Source: Methanobrevibacter sp. (GTDB lineage: Archaea; Methanobacteriota; Methanobacteria; Methanobacteriales; Methanobacteriaceae). From it: a DNA stretch of 57,778 bases. Shown piece after piece: positions 32,956-42,230 of this stretch. The translations under genes were made by a program, and so were the position numbers. The stretch spans positions 1-57,778 of the forward strand of contig JAFUIW010000009.1 in NCBI GenBank assembly GCA_017473945.1. Reading direction: 5' to 3'. The first letter of the stretch is position 1, and each line of letters opens with the position of its first letter. The notes beneath the pieces are model-generated. The model searched no databases. It was given only the letters and a program-made list of their open reading frames with translations, and was not told the DNA's origin.

Positions 32956-33602
32956 AGTTTAAAACAATAGAAGAATATGACAATTATTTAAATGAAATTA
33001 AACAAGATTTGGAAGAAATAGCTGAATATCTTAAAGAACATCCAGAATCACAAGGTACAAAAGGAAATTATGAAACTATAAAACATATTTTTGATATCTA
33101 TAACAACAACAGATACAATTTTATACAAAAATTAAACGAAATAAATTTAAAATTAGACGGCACCCACATGAATAAACCATTATCATTAACTAACATGTAT
33201 TCACTTAGCCATAAATTTAATACTGTTAAAAATTCAACAATAAATTTAATAGAAATCAATTTAAATACTGCTGAAGATTTACACATTGAAGAAATTTCAA
33301 AAGGGTCTTACAATATTAAATTTTCATTCCCTAATCCCACAGAAGAAGATGTCAAAAGAACATCACTCCGAAAAAAAGGATTAATGAAACTATTTGGTTT
33401 AATTAACTGTGAAGACAATATTGAAAAACTAAAAAAAGAAGCAGGACCCAATGGTAAAGAAGCTTTAAAAGATTATAAAGAATTTATCTGTGAAATTATT
33501 AAAAATAGTGCTAATTTTTCTCTCGATACTGAAATGGGAACTGTGAAAAGTAGCTTAACTTTAAAACAATGCAAAAATATTTGTGAAAATTTAAATGTTT
33601 GA
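32952..33602 (+). CDS. unknown protein, partner of the DUF6932-like gene
   Basis: 216 residues, not recognised. Residues 1-75 are strongly helical (YDNYLNEIKQDLEEIAEYLKEH). The middle (INLNTAEDLHIEEISKGSYNIKFSFPNP) looks like beta strands, and the end (YKEFICEIIKNSANFS) is helical. GAGGTGG precedes the ATG, and the ATG overlaps the original stop of the upstream gene by 4 bases, so the two were made as a pair. Base composition is even more AT-rich than that of aroC, suggesting transfer. A nucleotidyltransferase-fold gene coupled to an unknown protein resembles toxin-antitoxin or defence modules, but no such activity can be read from the sequence. Confidence 0.65.
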   Translation: MKFKTIEEYDNYLNEIKQDLEEIAEYLKEHPESQGTKGNYETIKHIFDIYNNNRYNFIQKLNEINLKLDGTHMNKPLSLTNMYSLSHKFNTVKNSTINLIEINLNTAEDLHIEEISKGSYNIKFSFPNPTEEDVKRTSLRKKGLMKLFGLINCEDNIEKLKKEAGPNGKEALKDYKEFICEIIKNSANFSLDTEMGTVKSSLTLKQCKNICENLNV

Positions 33603-33616
33603 AATACAAATATTAC

Positions 33617-33626
33617 AACAATTGTT
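33617..33626. promoter_or_regulatory. AACAATTGTT palindrome upstream of aroC
   Basis: This exact 10-base palindrome is 16 bases before the aroC ATG, with GAGG between. It is identical to the core found in front of several genes at 40.6-50.3 kb, but lacks their downstream TATAT extension (here GTTAAAA). Membership of the same regulon is therefore uncertain. Confidence 0.35.
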
Positions 33627-33641
33627 AAAAAGAGGATTAGC

Positions 33642-34736
33642 ATGTCAAATTCAATTGGAGAAAAATTCACAATAACAAGTTTTGGAGCAAGCCATGGCGT
33701 TGCAGTTGGAGCCGTTGTAGACGGTTGCCCTGCAAACCTTGAGCTGACAGTCCAAGACATTCAAAAGGAACTTGATAAAAGAAAACCGGGAACCAGCAGC
33801 GTTACAACACCAAGAAAAGAATCCGATGAAGTCCAAATTTTATCAGGGATTTTTGAAGGAAAGACTGACGGAACACCAATTACCGGAGTCATATTTAATA
33901 AAAATCAGCATTCCAAAGACTATTCCCTGTTTAAAAGCACACCACGCCCTTCCCATGGGGATTTCGGCTGGATGATGAAATACGGAAACTATGACTATAA
34001 CGGCGGAGGCCGTGGAAGCGGAAGAGTGACAATTGGCCATGTCATCGGTGGTGCAATAGCTAAAAAACTTCTAAAAACACAAAATATTGAAATAATTTCA
34101 CATGTAACGCAAATTGGAGATGTCAAAGCGGAGCCTCAAGACTTTGATACAATCAAGGAAAACATTGAAAAGAATCCTGTCAGATGCGCAGACCTGAATG
34201 CTGCCAAAGAAATGGAAGAGCTAATTCTCTCAAAAAAACATGAAGGGGATTCAGTCGGAGGAATCGTTGAAACAATCGCTCTTGGAGTTCCACATGGACT
34301 GGGAGAACCTGTTTTCGAAAGACTCGACGGCGATCTGGCAAGGATTTTAATGAACATAGGTGCCGTTAAAGGAGTTGAAATTGGTCTTGGGTTTGACGTT
34401 GCCAAACACACAGGCTCCGAGATAAATGACGAATACCAGATAGAAGATGGCAAAATCACTACAAAAACAAACAATTCAGGCGGCATCATCGGTGGAATGA
34501 GCAATGGAATGCCAATTATATCCAGAATTGCAGTTAAGCCAACTCCATCAATTTCCAAATGTCAAGATTCAATCGACTTGGAAAAAATGGAAAACGAAAA
34601 AATAGAAATTAAGGGAAGACATGACCCTTGCATCTGCCCTAGAGTGACAGTGGTTGCCGAATCAAGCACTGCAATTGTCCTTGCAGACCATATGATTCGC
34701 TCAGGATTCATTCATCCTACAAACTTAGAACATTAA
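33642..34736 (+). CDS. aroC: chorismate synthase
   Basis: 364 residues. [39 protein letters not shown] and the C-terminal [15 protein letters not shown] are the family signatures, with the FMN-contacting histidines present. It removes phosphate from EPSP to give chorismate, the last common step of aromatic amino-acid synthesis. No other aro gene is adjacent. The gene converges with the MBL hydrolase and overlaps it by 4 bases. Confidence 0.95.
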   Translation: MSNSIGEKFTITSFGASHGVAVGAVVDGCPANLELTVQDIQKELDKRKPGTSSVTTPRKESDEVQILSGIFEGKTDGTPITGVIFNKNQHSKDYSLFKSTPRPSHGDFGWMMKYGNYDYNGGGRGSGRVTIGHVIGGAIAKKLLKTQNIEIISHVTQIGDVKAEPQDFDTIKENIEKNPVRCADLNAAKEMEELILSKKHEGDSVGGIVETIALGVPHGLGEPVFERLDGDLARILMNIGAVKGVEIGLGFDVAKHTGSEINDEYQIEDGKITTKTNNSGGIIGGMSNGMPIISRIAVKPTPSISKCQDSIDLEKMENEKIEIKGRHDPCICPRVTVVAESSTAIVLADHMIRSGFIHPTNLEH

Positions 34737-35656
34737 TTTTTTTTCATGAAAGAAACTTCATCAAACTCATTGTGCTTGAAAGCCAATTGATATGAGTTTT
34801 TTCTTTCATTTGCAAACATCTTATGATTTGTGCTGTGGCTTGGTGAATCAACATCCTTAAGAGAAATTAATCTGAATCTTTTAGGATTGTTGTAGTTAAC
34901 ATTAAATGACAAACCGTCAAATGCTGCAACTGTTTTTACACCAGTCTGCTTTGAAATCTTTTTAGCTTCAGTGACCGGATTGCTTGAAATCATCTTAAGA
35001 CCCAAATGTGTCATCACAGCTACTTTTGGATTGACCTCATTAATCAAGTCAATGAAATTTCTAGTACACATGTGTCCATTGATTGTTTTGTTTCCCGGAC
35101 GCAATACGCTGGCAATCAAAATGTCTGCACCCTTGTGGTCTTCCACCAAACCGTCAAAAAATCCTGTGTCTGAAGTGTATGAAACCTTAAACCCATTGTA
35201 ATCAAGCTGGAACCCGCAACCAGTAGGGTCACCATGATTGGTTCTGGTTCCTTTAACCTTAATGTTATTCACAGGACTCTGTTTTCCAGGCTTTAAAACC
35301 ACCTTTTCAGAGTTGGACTGATGGTATTTTGAAATGCACGGACCCCATTTATCAAAACCGTTCAAAACGCTTTCACTTCCAATTATAGTACCGAACTCGC
35401 GTGTCATACCTCGTGTCATAGCTTCGATGAGAATTTCTGCATCATTATAATGGTCTGTGTGAGCATGTGTTACAAAAACACCGCTTAAGTTACGCGGATC
35501 GAAACCGAATTGGTAAGTTCTAACTAAAGCTCCTGGACCAGGGTCAACATGATAATTCTTTCCGCCAAGATTATCAATTCTGAACCCTCCAGTCATTCTT
35601 CTCTGTGAAATGGCGGAAAACCTTCCACCACCACTACCTAAAAATGTAATCTTCAT
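34733..35656 (-). CDS. MBL-fold metallo-hydrolase (RNase Z-like)
   Basis: 307 residues. [11 protein letters not shown] at the start, [17 protein letters not shown] (the H-x-H-x-D-H two-metal site), [11 protein letters not shown] and [11 protein letters not shown] further along. This belongs to the metallo-beta-lactamase fold of tRNase Z-like and phosphodiesterase-like enzymes. The exosite arm of true RNase Z is not obvious, so the substrate is unknown. It lies 12 bases downstream of the DUF2121/connectase gene on the same strand, so they are likely cotranscribed. Confidence 0.75.
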   Translation of the reverse strand: MKITFLGSGGGRFSAISQRRMTGGFRIDNLGGKNYHVDPGPGALVRTYQFGFDPRNLSGVFVTHAHTDHYNDAEILIEAMTRGMTREFGTIIGSESVLNGFDKWGPCISKYHQSNSEKVVLKPGKQSPVNNIKVKGTRTNHGDPTGCGFQLDYNGFKVSYTSDTGFFDGLVEDHKGADILIASVLRPGNKTINGHMCTRNFIDLINEVNPKVAVMTHLGLKMISSNPVTEAKKISKQTGVKTVAAFDGLSFNVNYNNPKRFRLISLKDVDSPSHSTNHKMFANERKNSYQLAFKHNEFDEVSFMKKN

Positions 35657-35668
35657 TTAAACCCCCAA

Positions 35669-36589
35669 TCATAGAGAACATAAAATTATATCACAACTAA
35701 GAGAGGATTTATCTTTTTTAAGGCATAAATCTTCATTTTCAATGACAACTTTATCTCCTATTTTTACAGTATCGGATTCACAGAACATCAGCACGTTTTG
35801 GCCAGGGCCTGCAAGCTGTTTCCAGTTTCCATCCATTGCCTGTGTCTTGTCGTTTAACTGAACAAGCAGCATGTTTCCATCTATTGAGACGACTTTACCT
35901 ACATCTCCCTTATCAATGATTTTGTTTGCCATGTCAATTGCAATACTTTGTTGAACCAGTTTTTCAGTCAAATCCTGTCTAAATTTAATCAATACTTTAA
36001 TGTCATTGTCAATTGTAATATTGAGATGTTTTTGAGCTTCAGAGGGATTATAATCAGGTTGTTGAATTAAAGTATCGAATTTATCTCCAACAGTCGGTGT
36101 TTTTGATGAAACTTCAGCTAGAATTTCCTCAAACACCTCACCCATATATTTTAAGCTTTGGGAAGCTTTCCATTTCTTTTGAATGAGTTCTTGAGCCAAT
36201 TGCTTAGCATAATTATTTCCAAATATAATTATTCCTTTCTCACCGGCTTTACGTGACTTCTGCTCGGAACCTAACAATTCAAGTATCTGATACCCATTTG
36301 TTGTACCGTAAATTCTTCTGCGTTTTGTTTCAAAGGTTCCTTTTGTACTTACTTCTCCCCTGACAGTATTTCCAACTATTTTTAATTTGTTTGCATCATC
36401 AGTTATTTTAATGGAAATGCCAAGCTCATTTGAACGATTTAAAAAATCATCATCACTGCTAATATTACCTTCATACAATTCTTTTTCTAATACTTCTAAA
36501 TTTTGTTTATCACCGAAATATCCTATCTTTCTTTTATCTCCAGTCATTACACATCCTTTTTTTCCAATGTAAGCGATAATTAAGCTCAT
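35669..36589 (-). CDS. connectase-like protein ligase (DUF2121)
   Basis: 306 residues. SLIIAYIGKKGCVMTGDKRKIGYFGD at the N terminus and the overall order match DUF2121, a methanogen protein related to proteasome beta subunits. The Methanocaldococcus member has been described as connectase, which cleaves and re-ligates peptides and acts on methyltransferase subunit MtrA. The proposed nucleophile is the residue exposed once the initiator Met is removed, here Ser2 rather than Thr. The start is well supported by TTAGGGGATATT. Residues about 215-300 look like a separate C-terminal beta domain. Promoter proximity to the acyl-CoA synthetase is divergent, not shared. Confidence 0.8.
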   Translation of the reverse strand: MSLIIAYIGKKGCVMTGDKRKIGYFGDKQNLEVLEKELYEGNISSDDDFLNRSNELGISIKITDDANKLKIVGNTVRGEVSTKGTFETKRRRIYGTTNGYQILELLGSEQKSRKAGEKGIIIFGNNYAKQLAQELIQKKWKASQSLKYMGEVFEEILAEVSSKTPTVGDKFDTLIQQPDYNPSEAQKHLNITIDNDIKVLIKFRQDLTEKLVQQSIAIDMANKIIDKGDVGKVVSIDGNMLLVQLNDKTQAMDGNWKQLAGPGQNVLMFCESDTVKIGDKVVIENEDLCLKKDKSSLSCDIILCSL

Positions 36590-36909
36590 AATATCCCCTA
36601 AATAGATATTTTAATAGTTTAAAATATCAAAAATTTATTATATGAATATATTTATATTTATCATGTTTTAAATAGTTTAAGAAAAATTATATTTTTGAAA
36701 AAATATCTTTTTATTAAAACAACAAATTAACTTTTTTAAATAATTTAAAAAAGATTATACAACCATCTAAATATTATAAAAAGAAATTAGCATTAAATTT
36801 AAACAATATATTTAAATATTTAATATAACATATATTATTTCATTAGTAATTGTTAATAATTTATCATTATAAATATTATACAATTATAAAGTTATAAGGA
36901 GAAAAACTT
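36590..36909. promoter_or_regulatory. 320-bp AT-rich divergent intergenic region
   Basis: No reading frame or RNA fold is seen. Several TATA-like runs occur in both directions, such as ATATTTAAATATTT near 36810. Toward the acyl-CoA synthetase there is AAGGAG 6-10 bases before its ATG. No clear palindromic operator stands out against the AT-rich background. Confidence 0.4.
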
Positions 36910-39006
36910 ATGATAGATCTCAATAAAATGTTTAAACCTGAATCTGTGGCTGTTATTGGTGCTTCCAATACCCCAGGAAAAGTAGGATACATTATTGTTG
37001 ACAATCTCATTAACGATGGGTTTGAAGGCGAAATATATCCTGTAAATCCAAAAGGTGGAGAGATTTTAGGCAAAAAAGCATACGCAAATATTAAAGATGT
37101 ACCTGGAAAAGTAGATTTAGCAATAATTACAATTCCTTCCGTATTTGTAAACCCTACTGTTAAAGAATGTGGTGAAGCAGGCGTAGAAAACATGGTAGTT
37201 ATTACTGCTGGTTTCAAAGAAGTAGGTGAAGAAGGAGCTAAATTAGAAGCTGAATTGACCGCTCTTGGTGAAGAATATGGTATAAACATTATTGGACCTA
37301 ACAGTTTAGGAATAACCGACTCACACACTCCATTAAACGGATCATTTTCACAAATGATGCCTCCAACCGGAAACATGGCATTCATTTCACAAAGTGGAGC
37401 TATGATGGTTGCAATCATCGATTGGAGTGTAACTTCCGGAATCGGATTCAGTAAAGTAATCAGTTTAGGTAACAAAGCTGGAGTTAACGAAATTGAACTA
37501 TTACAATACCTGGCAGAAGACGATGAAACCAATGTAATCATCTGTTATCTAGAATCCATTTCTGATGATGACGACTTTGTAAGAACCATGAGGGAAACTG
37601 CTCACAAGAAACCTATTATTGTACTCAAATCAGGTTCCAGTTCCGCAGGAGCAGAGGCAGCATCCTCACACACAGGAGCACTTGCAGGAAGTGACCTTGC
37701 ATTCGATACCGCATTCCACCAATCAGGAATCATGCGTGTTGAAACCATGGCAGAACTATTTGACCTCGGTTTAGCATTCTCAAAAGCACCACTTCCAAAA
37801 GGTGATAAAGTAGCTATCATTACCAACGCAGGTGGTGGAGGAGTACTTACTGTAGATGCAATGGAAAAAGCAGGACTCCAACTTGTTCAGTTTGATGAAG
37901 AAACCACAGCAAAACTAAAAGAATGCGTTACCGATGAAGGAAGTGCAAAAAACCCTATTGACGTATTAGGAGACGCACCTGTAAGCAGATACAAAGAGTC
38001 ATTGGAAATCGTTCTCGGCTATGAAGACGTTGACAGTTTAATCGTGATGGTTTGTCCTACCGCATCAGCAGACCCTGACGGAATCGCTAATGCAATCCTG
38101 GAAGAGAAAAAGAAATTTGACAAACCTGTTATCGTTGTTAACATGGGTGGACCATCCTTTGAAGATGCAAACGACGCTTTAAGAGAAAACGGAGTGCCAA
38201 CATACGTATTCCCTGAAACTGCAGTAACTGCACTTGAAGCAATGGTTAAATTCGCAGGCCTCAAAGACAAAAACTACGATGACGTAATTGAAAAAATCGA
38301 TGACGTTGACAAAGACGCAGTACAAGCAATATTTGACAAAGTGAAAGCTGACGGAAGAGACACATTACTTGGTAGTGAAGCATATGCCGTTGCAGAAGCT
38401 TATGGAATTTCCGCTGCTCCAATCAAACTATCAACCAGTGCAGATGAAGCAGCTGAACTTGCTGAAGAAATGGAATTCCCAGTTGTACTCAAAATCGCAT
38501 CAGATAAGATTTTACACAAATCCGACATCGGCGGTGTAAAAGTAGGAATTTCCTCAGCTGAAGAAGCAAAAGCAACATATGATGAAATCATTGCAAACGC
38601 TAAAGCAGCACACCCAGACATAGTCCCTGACGGTGTTGAAGTGCAAAAAATGATGGATTCCGGTGAAGAAGTAATTGTTGGAATGATTCGTGACAAACAG
38701 TTCGGACCAATGATTGCATTCGGTATGGGTGGAATCTACGTAAACCTCATCGAGGACGTTTCATTCAACCTTGCAAAAGGAATGAGTTCTGAAGAAATTG
38801 AAGAGCAAATTGCATCAACCAAAGTATCCAAATTACTTGAAGGATACAGAGGAGAAGCACCTTGCGATGTAGAAGAAGTCAAAGAAGCTATCAAAAGAGT
38901 AGCTAGATTAACTTTAGACTTCCCAGAAATATCAGAACTTGATATTAACCCAATCTTCGTTTACGAAGAAGGATCAAGCGCTCTTGATATTAAAATCAAA
39001 TTATAA
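36910..39006 (+). CDS. acyl-CoA (acetate-CoA) ligase, ADP-forming, fused alpha and beta subunits
   Basis: 698 residues. The first about 460 are the CoA-binding alpha part (VAVIGASNTPGKVGY, NSLG, and SSHTGALAGSD around residue 250 with the phosphorylated His). Residues about 480-698 are the ATP-grasp beta part (EAYAVAEAYGISAAP, FPVVLKIASDKILHKSDIGGVKVG, ELDINPIFVYE). It makes ATP from acetyl-CoA or another acyl-CoA or, in reverse, activates acetate, which a gut methanogen needs for carbon assimilation. The exact acyl substrate is not fixed by sequence. It has a large own promoter region and its own terminator. Confidence 0.9.
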   Translation: MIDLNKMFKPESVAVIGASNTPGKVGYIIVDNLINDGFEGEIYPVNPKGGEILGKKAYANIKDVPGKVDLAIITIPSVFVNPTVKECGEAGVENMVVITAGFKEVGEEGAKLEAELTALGEEYGINIIGPNSLGITDSHTPLNGSFSQMMPPTGNMAFISQSGAMMVAIIDWSVTSGIGFSKVISLGNKAGVNEIELLQYLAEDDETNVIICYLESISDDDDFVRTMRETAHKKPIIVLKSGSSSAGAEAASSHTGALAGSDLAFDTAFHQSGIMRVETMAELFDLGLAFSKAPLPKGDKVAIITNAGGGGVLTVDAMEKAGLQLVQFDEETTAKLKECVTDEGSAKNPIDVLGDAPVSRYKESLEIVLGYEDVDSLIVMVCPTASADPDGIANAILEEKKKFDKPVIVVNMGGPSFEDANDALRENGVPTYVFPETAVTALEAMVKFAGLKDKNYDDVIEKIDDVDKDAVQAIFDKVKADGRDTLLGSEAYAVAEAYGISAAPIKLSTSADEAAELAEEMEFPVVLKIASDKILHKSDIGGVKVGISSAEEAKATYDEIIANAKAAHPDIVPDGVEVQKMMDSGEEVIVGMIRDKQFGPMIAFGMGGIYVNLIEDVSFNLAKGMSSEEIEEQIASTKVSKLLEGYRGEAPCDVEEVKEAIKRVARLTLDFPEISELDINPIFVYEEGSSALDIKIKL

Positions 39007-39042
39007 TTTCTCTTTTGAGAAATTTCTCTCTTTTTTTATTTT
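39007..39042 (+). terminator. terminator after the acyl-CoA ligase
   Basis: TTTCTC (39007-39012) and GAGAAA (39017-39022) form a short stem with a TTTT loop, followed by a T-rich stretch to 39042. Confidence 0.6.
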
Positions 39043-39052
39043 CGTGATTTAA

Positions 39053-39415
39053 ATGTACGGCGAAATAGATTTGGAACTTTACACATTAGCCATCATTAGA
39101 TTGAACACTGCTTTTGAAAAACTGGACGACAACAACCTTGATGATGTTAAAGCGATGTTTGAAGAGAGTTTAAATGACCTGCAAACATTATACGCAGATA
39201 TTGTTGAAGATTTAAACCAAGAAGAAGTCAATCTCAATGAATATTACCTGTTTTTTCAGAATGGAAAACAAACATTTCCACAATATATTGAAATGCTTGG
39301 AAGTGTTGAAAATGAATTTTTGGAAGATGTTATTGGCAAACTAATGAATATATTCAACAATCTAAACAAAATTGCAGATGCATTTCCTAAAAATGATTTG
39401 ATTAAATCCCAGTAA
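39053..39415 (+). CDS. hypothetical helical protein
   Basis: 120 residues, almost entirely helical and acidic, with repeated Leu/Ile heptads (LAIIRLNTAFEKLDDNNLDDVKAMFEESLNDLQ). Start at an ATG just after the terminator of the upstream gene, with GTGATT in front. No recognised family. The shape suggests a coiled-coil or helical-bundle adaptor. Confidence 0.55.
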   Translation: MYGEIDLELYTLAIIRLNTAFEKLDDNNLDDVKAMFEESLNDLQTLYADIVEDLNQEEVNLNEYYLFFQNGKQTFPQYIEMLGSVENEFLEDVIGKLMNIFNNLNKIADAFPKNDLIKSQ

Positions 39416-39547
39416 TGTGTATGGCATTGCACCAAACCTATTTTAATTCATTTTAAATCAATTAAATTAAAAATATGATTAAAATTCTATAAATGTTAAT
39501 GATAACTGCAATCATAATTTAACGAAATTGCATTTTAATTATATTGA

Positions 39548-39594
39548 AAATAATCTAAAAAAAGAAAAAATTAAAGCATAGTAAAACTATGCTT
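39548..39594 (-). terminator. terminator of the first substrate-binding protein gene
   Basis: On the minus strand AAGCATAG and CTATGCTT (39574-39581 and 39587-39594) pair around a 5-base loop and are followed by a U-rich run. The stop codon is in the upstream arm. Confidence 0.7.
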
Positions 39595-40558
39595 CCCAGA
39601 ATAATTTATCTTGAGATATAGTACTGTTTAAAATACCAATATCCACTTCAAGTTTTTGGAATGCGTCAACATCTGATTTGAAAGTATTATTGATACCAGA
39701 AATGAATGGGAAACTTTCAAGAGAGTCAGCTTCCAAATTCTCATCGGAAACAATGTCTTTAGGTAAAAGTTTTACAACTTTATCAGAACTACCATTTTCA
39801 ATGTTGTCATTAATGAATTTAGTAGCGTTTTCATGAATAGCTATAATATCTTTAGTTGTATTTTCATGGTTTTTGATAAAGTCATCAGATGCAACAACTA
39901 CACAACATGGGTGGTTTGGTAAGATGTCAGCAGAATCTTCTAAGACAACGTTACCACTGTTATTTTCAGCGATAGATACATAAGGTTGGAAAGTAATAAT
40001 TCCGTCAATTTGTTTGGTTTTTAAAGCATCATTCATGGATGGCACTTTCATAGCTGAAACGTTTAAGTCATCAGTGGATAAATTATTTTGTTTCAAGTAG
40101 TATGAAAGCAATACGTATTGAATTGAAGCTTCACCAGGAGTTGCAATAGATTTACCTTTTAAATCTGCTGCAGAGCTGATTCCTGAGTCTTCAGTTACGA
40201 TAATTCCACTACCTTCAGTTTGAGCTGCGGAAATAACTTTAACAGGAACACCTTTTTCAACAGAAGATAAAACAGGTGCAATTCCAACATATCCAACATC
40301 GACTTCTCCACTAGCCATAGCAGTCATTAAGTCTCCACCATTGTTGAATTGTACAAGTTCAGTAGTAATGTTCTTTTTAGCATATAAACCTTGAGCGTCA
40401 GCAACAAATAAAGCTGCATCGTGGTCAGATGGTAAATATCCTATTTTTACAGTGTCGTCTCCTCCCCCTAAAAAGTCGAAAAGACCTGCACTAGCTGAAC
40501 CCATTACTAAAAATGCAGCAAGTGCCAACACTAAAACGAATGTAATTTTTTTATTCAT
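39587..40558 (-). CDS. ABC transporter substrate-binding protein, NitT/TauT type (copy 1)
   Basis: 323 residues with a signal peptide (KKITFVLVLALAAFLVMGSASA). It then shows the bilobed SsuA/NMT1-like fold: VKIGYLPSDHDAALFVADAQGLYAKK, NGGDLMTAMASGEVDVGYVGIAPVL, TPGEASIQYVLLSYYL and a distinctive HPCCVVVASDDF. The family carries nitrate, sulfonate, taurine, thiamine precursors or aromatic compounds. The substrate here is unknown, and the Cys-Cys pair is unusual. A paralog (43136-44074) lies 2.6 kb away. No permease or ATPase gene is nearby. A palindromic operator candidate lies upstream at 40635. Confidence 0.8.
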   Translation of the reverse strand: MNKKITFVLVLALAAFLVMGSASAGLFDFLGGGDDTVKIGYLPSDHDAALFVADAQGLYAKKNITTELVQFNNGGDLMTAMASGEVDVGYVGIAPVLSSVEKGVPVKVISAAQTEGSGIIVTEDSGISSAADLKGKSIATPGEASIQYVLLSYYLKQNNLSTDDLNVSAMKVPSMNDALKTKQIDGIITFQPYVSIAENNSGNVVLEDSADILPNHPCCVVVASDDFIKNHENTTKDIIAIHENATKFINDNIENGSSDKVVKLLPKDIVSDENLEADSLESFPFISGINNTFKSDVDAFQKLEVDIGILNSTISQDKLFWEA

Positions 40559-40632
40559 TATTTCACCGAATTAATTTAAATTAATTACAATTATTAATAT
40601 TAAATGTATATTATAAATAAATTACTTTTAAC

Positions 40633-40648
40633 TTAACAATTGTTATAA
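40633..40648. promoter_or_regulatory. palindromic operator candidate upstream of substrate-binding protein 1
   Basis: TTAACAATTGTTATAA: the core AACAATTGTT (40635-40644) is exact. It lies about 77 bases upstream of the ATG. TATA-like runs further upstream at about 40655-40690 on the minus strand put transcription start close to it. It matches the sites at 43049, 43069, 46279, 46450 and 50265. Apart from this motif the 40559-40841 gap holds nothing recognised. Confidence 0.55.
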
Positions 40649-40841
40649 ATGAATCCCTATACAAATATTTAAAAGAATAATATATAAATCTTTTTAAAAG
40701 TAAAAATTATTTGCCTATCATTGCAATAATAACTATCCTTTAATAATCACAATGATTTAAAAAACGGACTTAAAAAATATCGGTTTTAGTTTTTTATATA
40801 TAGTTTTTTAAAAAGAAAAAGTAAATCAACTCAATACCCTA

Positions 40842-42230
40842 CTATATATCACCATACTCTTTAATAATCTTTTCAATTTCATTATCAGCATAGATTGACT
40901 GTAATAAATCCTTTCCAGGATTAGTGTGCTTCTTAATACGTTGATACAATGGATTTAAGAATATTTCTTCACCGATTCCTCTTTCCTTAAGACCTTCTGA
41001 TGCAAGATCAACAATATCCTTACATAACCTGCACAAATCATTTTCATCAACGAATGAAGGAACCTCATCACGAATCAATAATCTTCTAAGTTCCGAAGCG
41101 GTATAACCGTTATGATATATTACATCATCATTATCAACAATATAACTTAACTCATCCAAATTGTCCTTTAAACCCAAATGAAATGCTGCAACACACATTG
41201 AATCCTTAATTGGTTGTGTGCAGATGCTTCTGAATTCAACTGTTCCTCGAAATGTCAAATTTATAAATTTAAATGGTCTTAAGTATTTTATATCAGTGAT
41301 GCAAGGCTTAACATCAATTTTTCTGTATTCACCATTGCAGTATATTTCCCCACGGACATAATCCCTTGAAAAATAGTCCAACAGGTTCATTGAAGGGAAG
41401 TTGATGTATGCTCCATCCCTCATGACACAATAGATATTCAATGATTCCATATATGACTGAAGATCATCAATATCATTAAAGTCAACATCATAAGCACCGA
41501 TATTGTGAGGGTTTACACCATGGGTTGAATACTCCCAAAGGGAATCTCTGAAGCAGGCAAGATGATTATGTGCTTCTATCAGAACAGAATTGGAAAACAG
41601 TAATGCTTTAATCGGCTCTATTTTTGAAAATACATTGATGGTTTTTATCAGATTGTCCCTTTGAACATCCAATTGAACTTGGGATGCTGATGAAAACATT
41701 CCGTATCCTGGATATTTGTGAAAAAACATCGGAATGTCGTTATAATTTTTAAATGACTTCAGATGATGATAAAGCATCAGGTATCTCTCAGAAGGGATTG
41801 GCTTATTGACATTGTATTTGCGATATGGATTTATTCCCATTCCGGTTAATGTGTGGTTAAACTCTTCAAAGGATTCCTTAACAAATGAATAATAATCGCA
41901 AAAGCGGTCATTGATAGAAAACAATTCCTTTTCTTTCCCCATTGCAAATTCGATATTGTTGTATGAACAGTCATAACAAACTATATCATCATTTTTGGGA
42001 TTTTTTAAGGCAAAAACATTACCGTCATAGTCTATTCCATCTTTTTTAAAATCACAATATTGCCTTTGAAATTTGGAAGTGATTTTATGAACAACATCAA
42101 AATCCACGGCCTGCTTATTCAAATTTATGATTGGAATTTCAATTTCAATACCTATATAATTTTTAACCTGAATCGTTGGTTTTATAAACTCTTCATACAA
42201 TTTATCTCTAACCAAATTCCGACTAATCAT
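40842..42230 (-). CDS. glutamate-cysteine ligase-like (GCS2/EgtA-type) protein
   Basis: 462 residues. GIEIEIPI (27-34) carries the metal-binding glutamates, SASQVQLD (181-188) matches the T-A-S-x-Q-V motif of the GCS2/EgtA branch, and FRGTVEFRSICTQP is the conserved Arg/Glu strand. The family joins the gamma-carboxylate of glutamate to cysteine or another amine using ATP. Gamma-glutamylcysteine metabolism is not established in methanogens, so the real acceptor may differ. The start overlaps the stop of the class II amidotransferase by 8 bases, which strongly implies joint function. Confidence 0.75.
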   Translation of the reverse strand: MISRNLVRDKLYEEFIKPTIQVKNYIGIEIEIPIINLNKQAVDFDVVHKITSKFQRQYCDFKKDGIDYDGNVFALKNPKNDDIVCYDCSYNNIEFAMGKEKELFSINDRFCDYYSFVKESFEEFNHTLTGMGINPYRKYNVNKPIPSERYLMLYHHLKSFKNYNDIPMFFHKYPGYGMFSSASQVQLDVQRDNLIKTINVFSKIEPIKALLFSNSVLIEAHNHLACFRDSLWEYSTHGVNPHNIGAYDVDFNDIDDLQSYMESLNIYCVMRDGAYINFPSMNLLDYFSRDYVRGEIYCNGEYRKIDVKPCITDIKYLRPFKFINLTFRGTVEFRSICTQPIKDSMCVAAFHLGLKDNLDELSYIVDNDDVIYHNGYTASELRRLLIRDEVPSFVDENDLCRLCKDIVDLASEGLKERGIGEEIFLNPLYQRIKKHTNPGKDLLQSIYADNEIEKIIKEYGDI

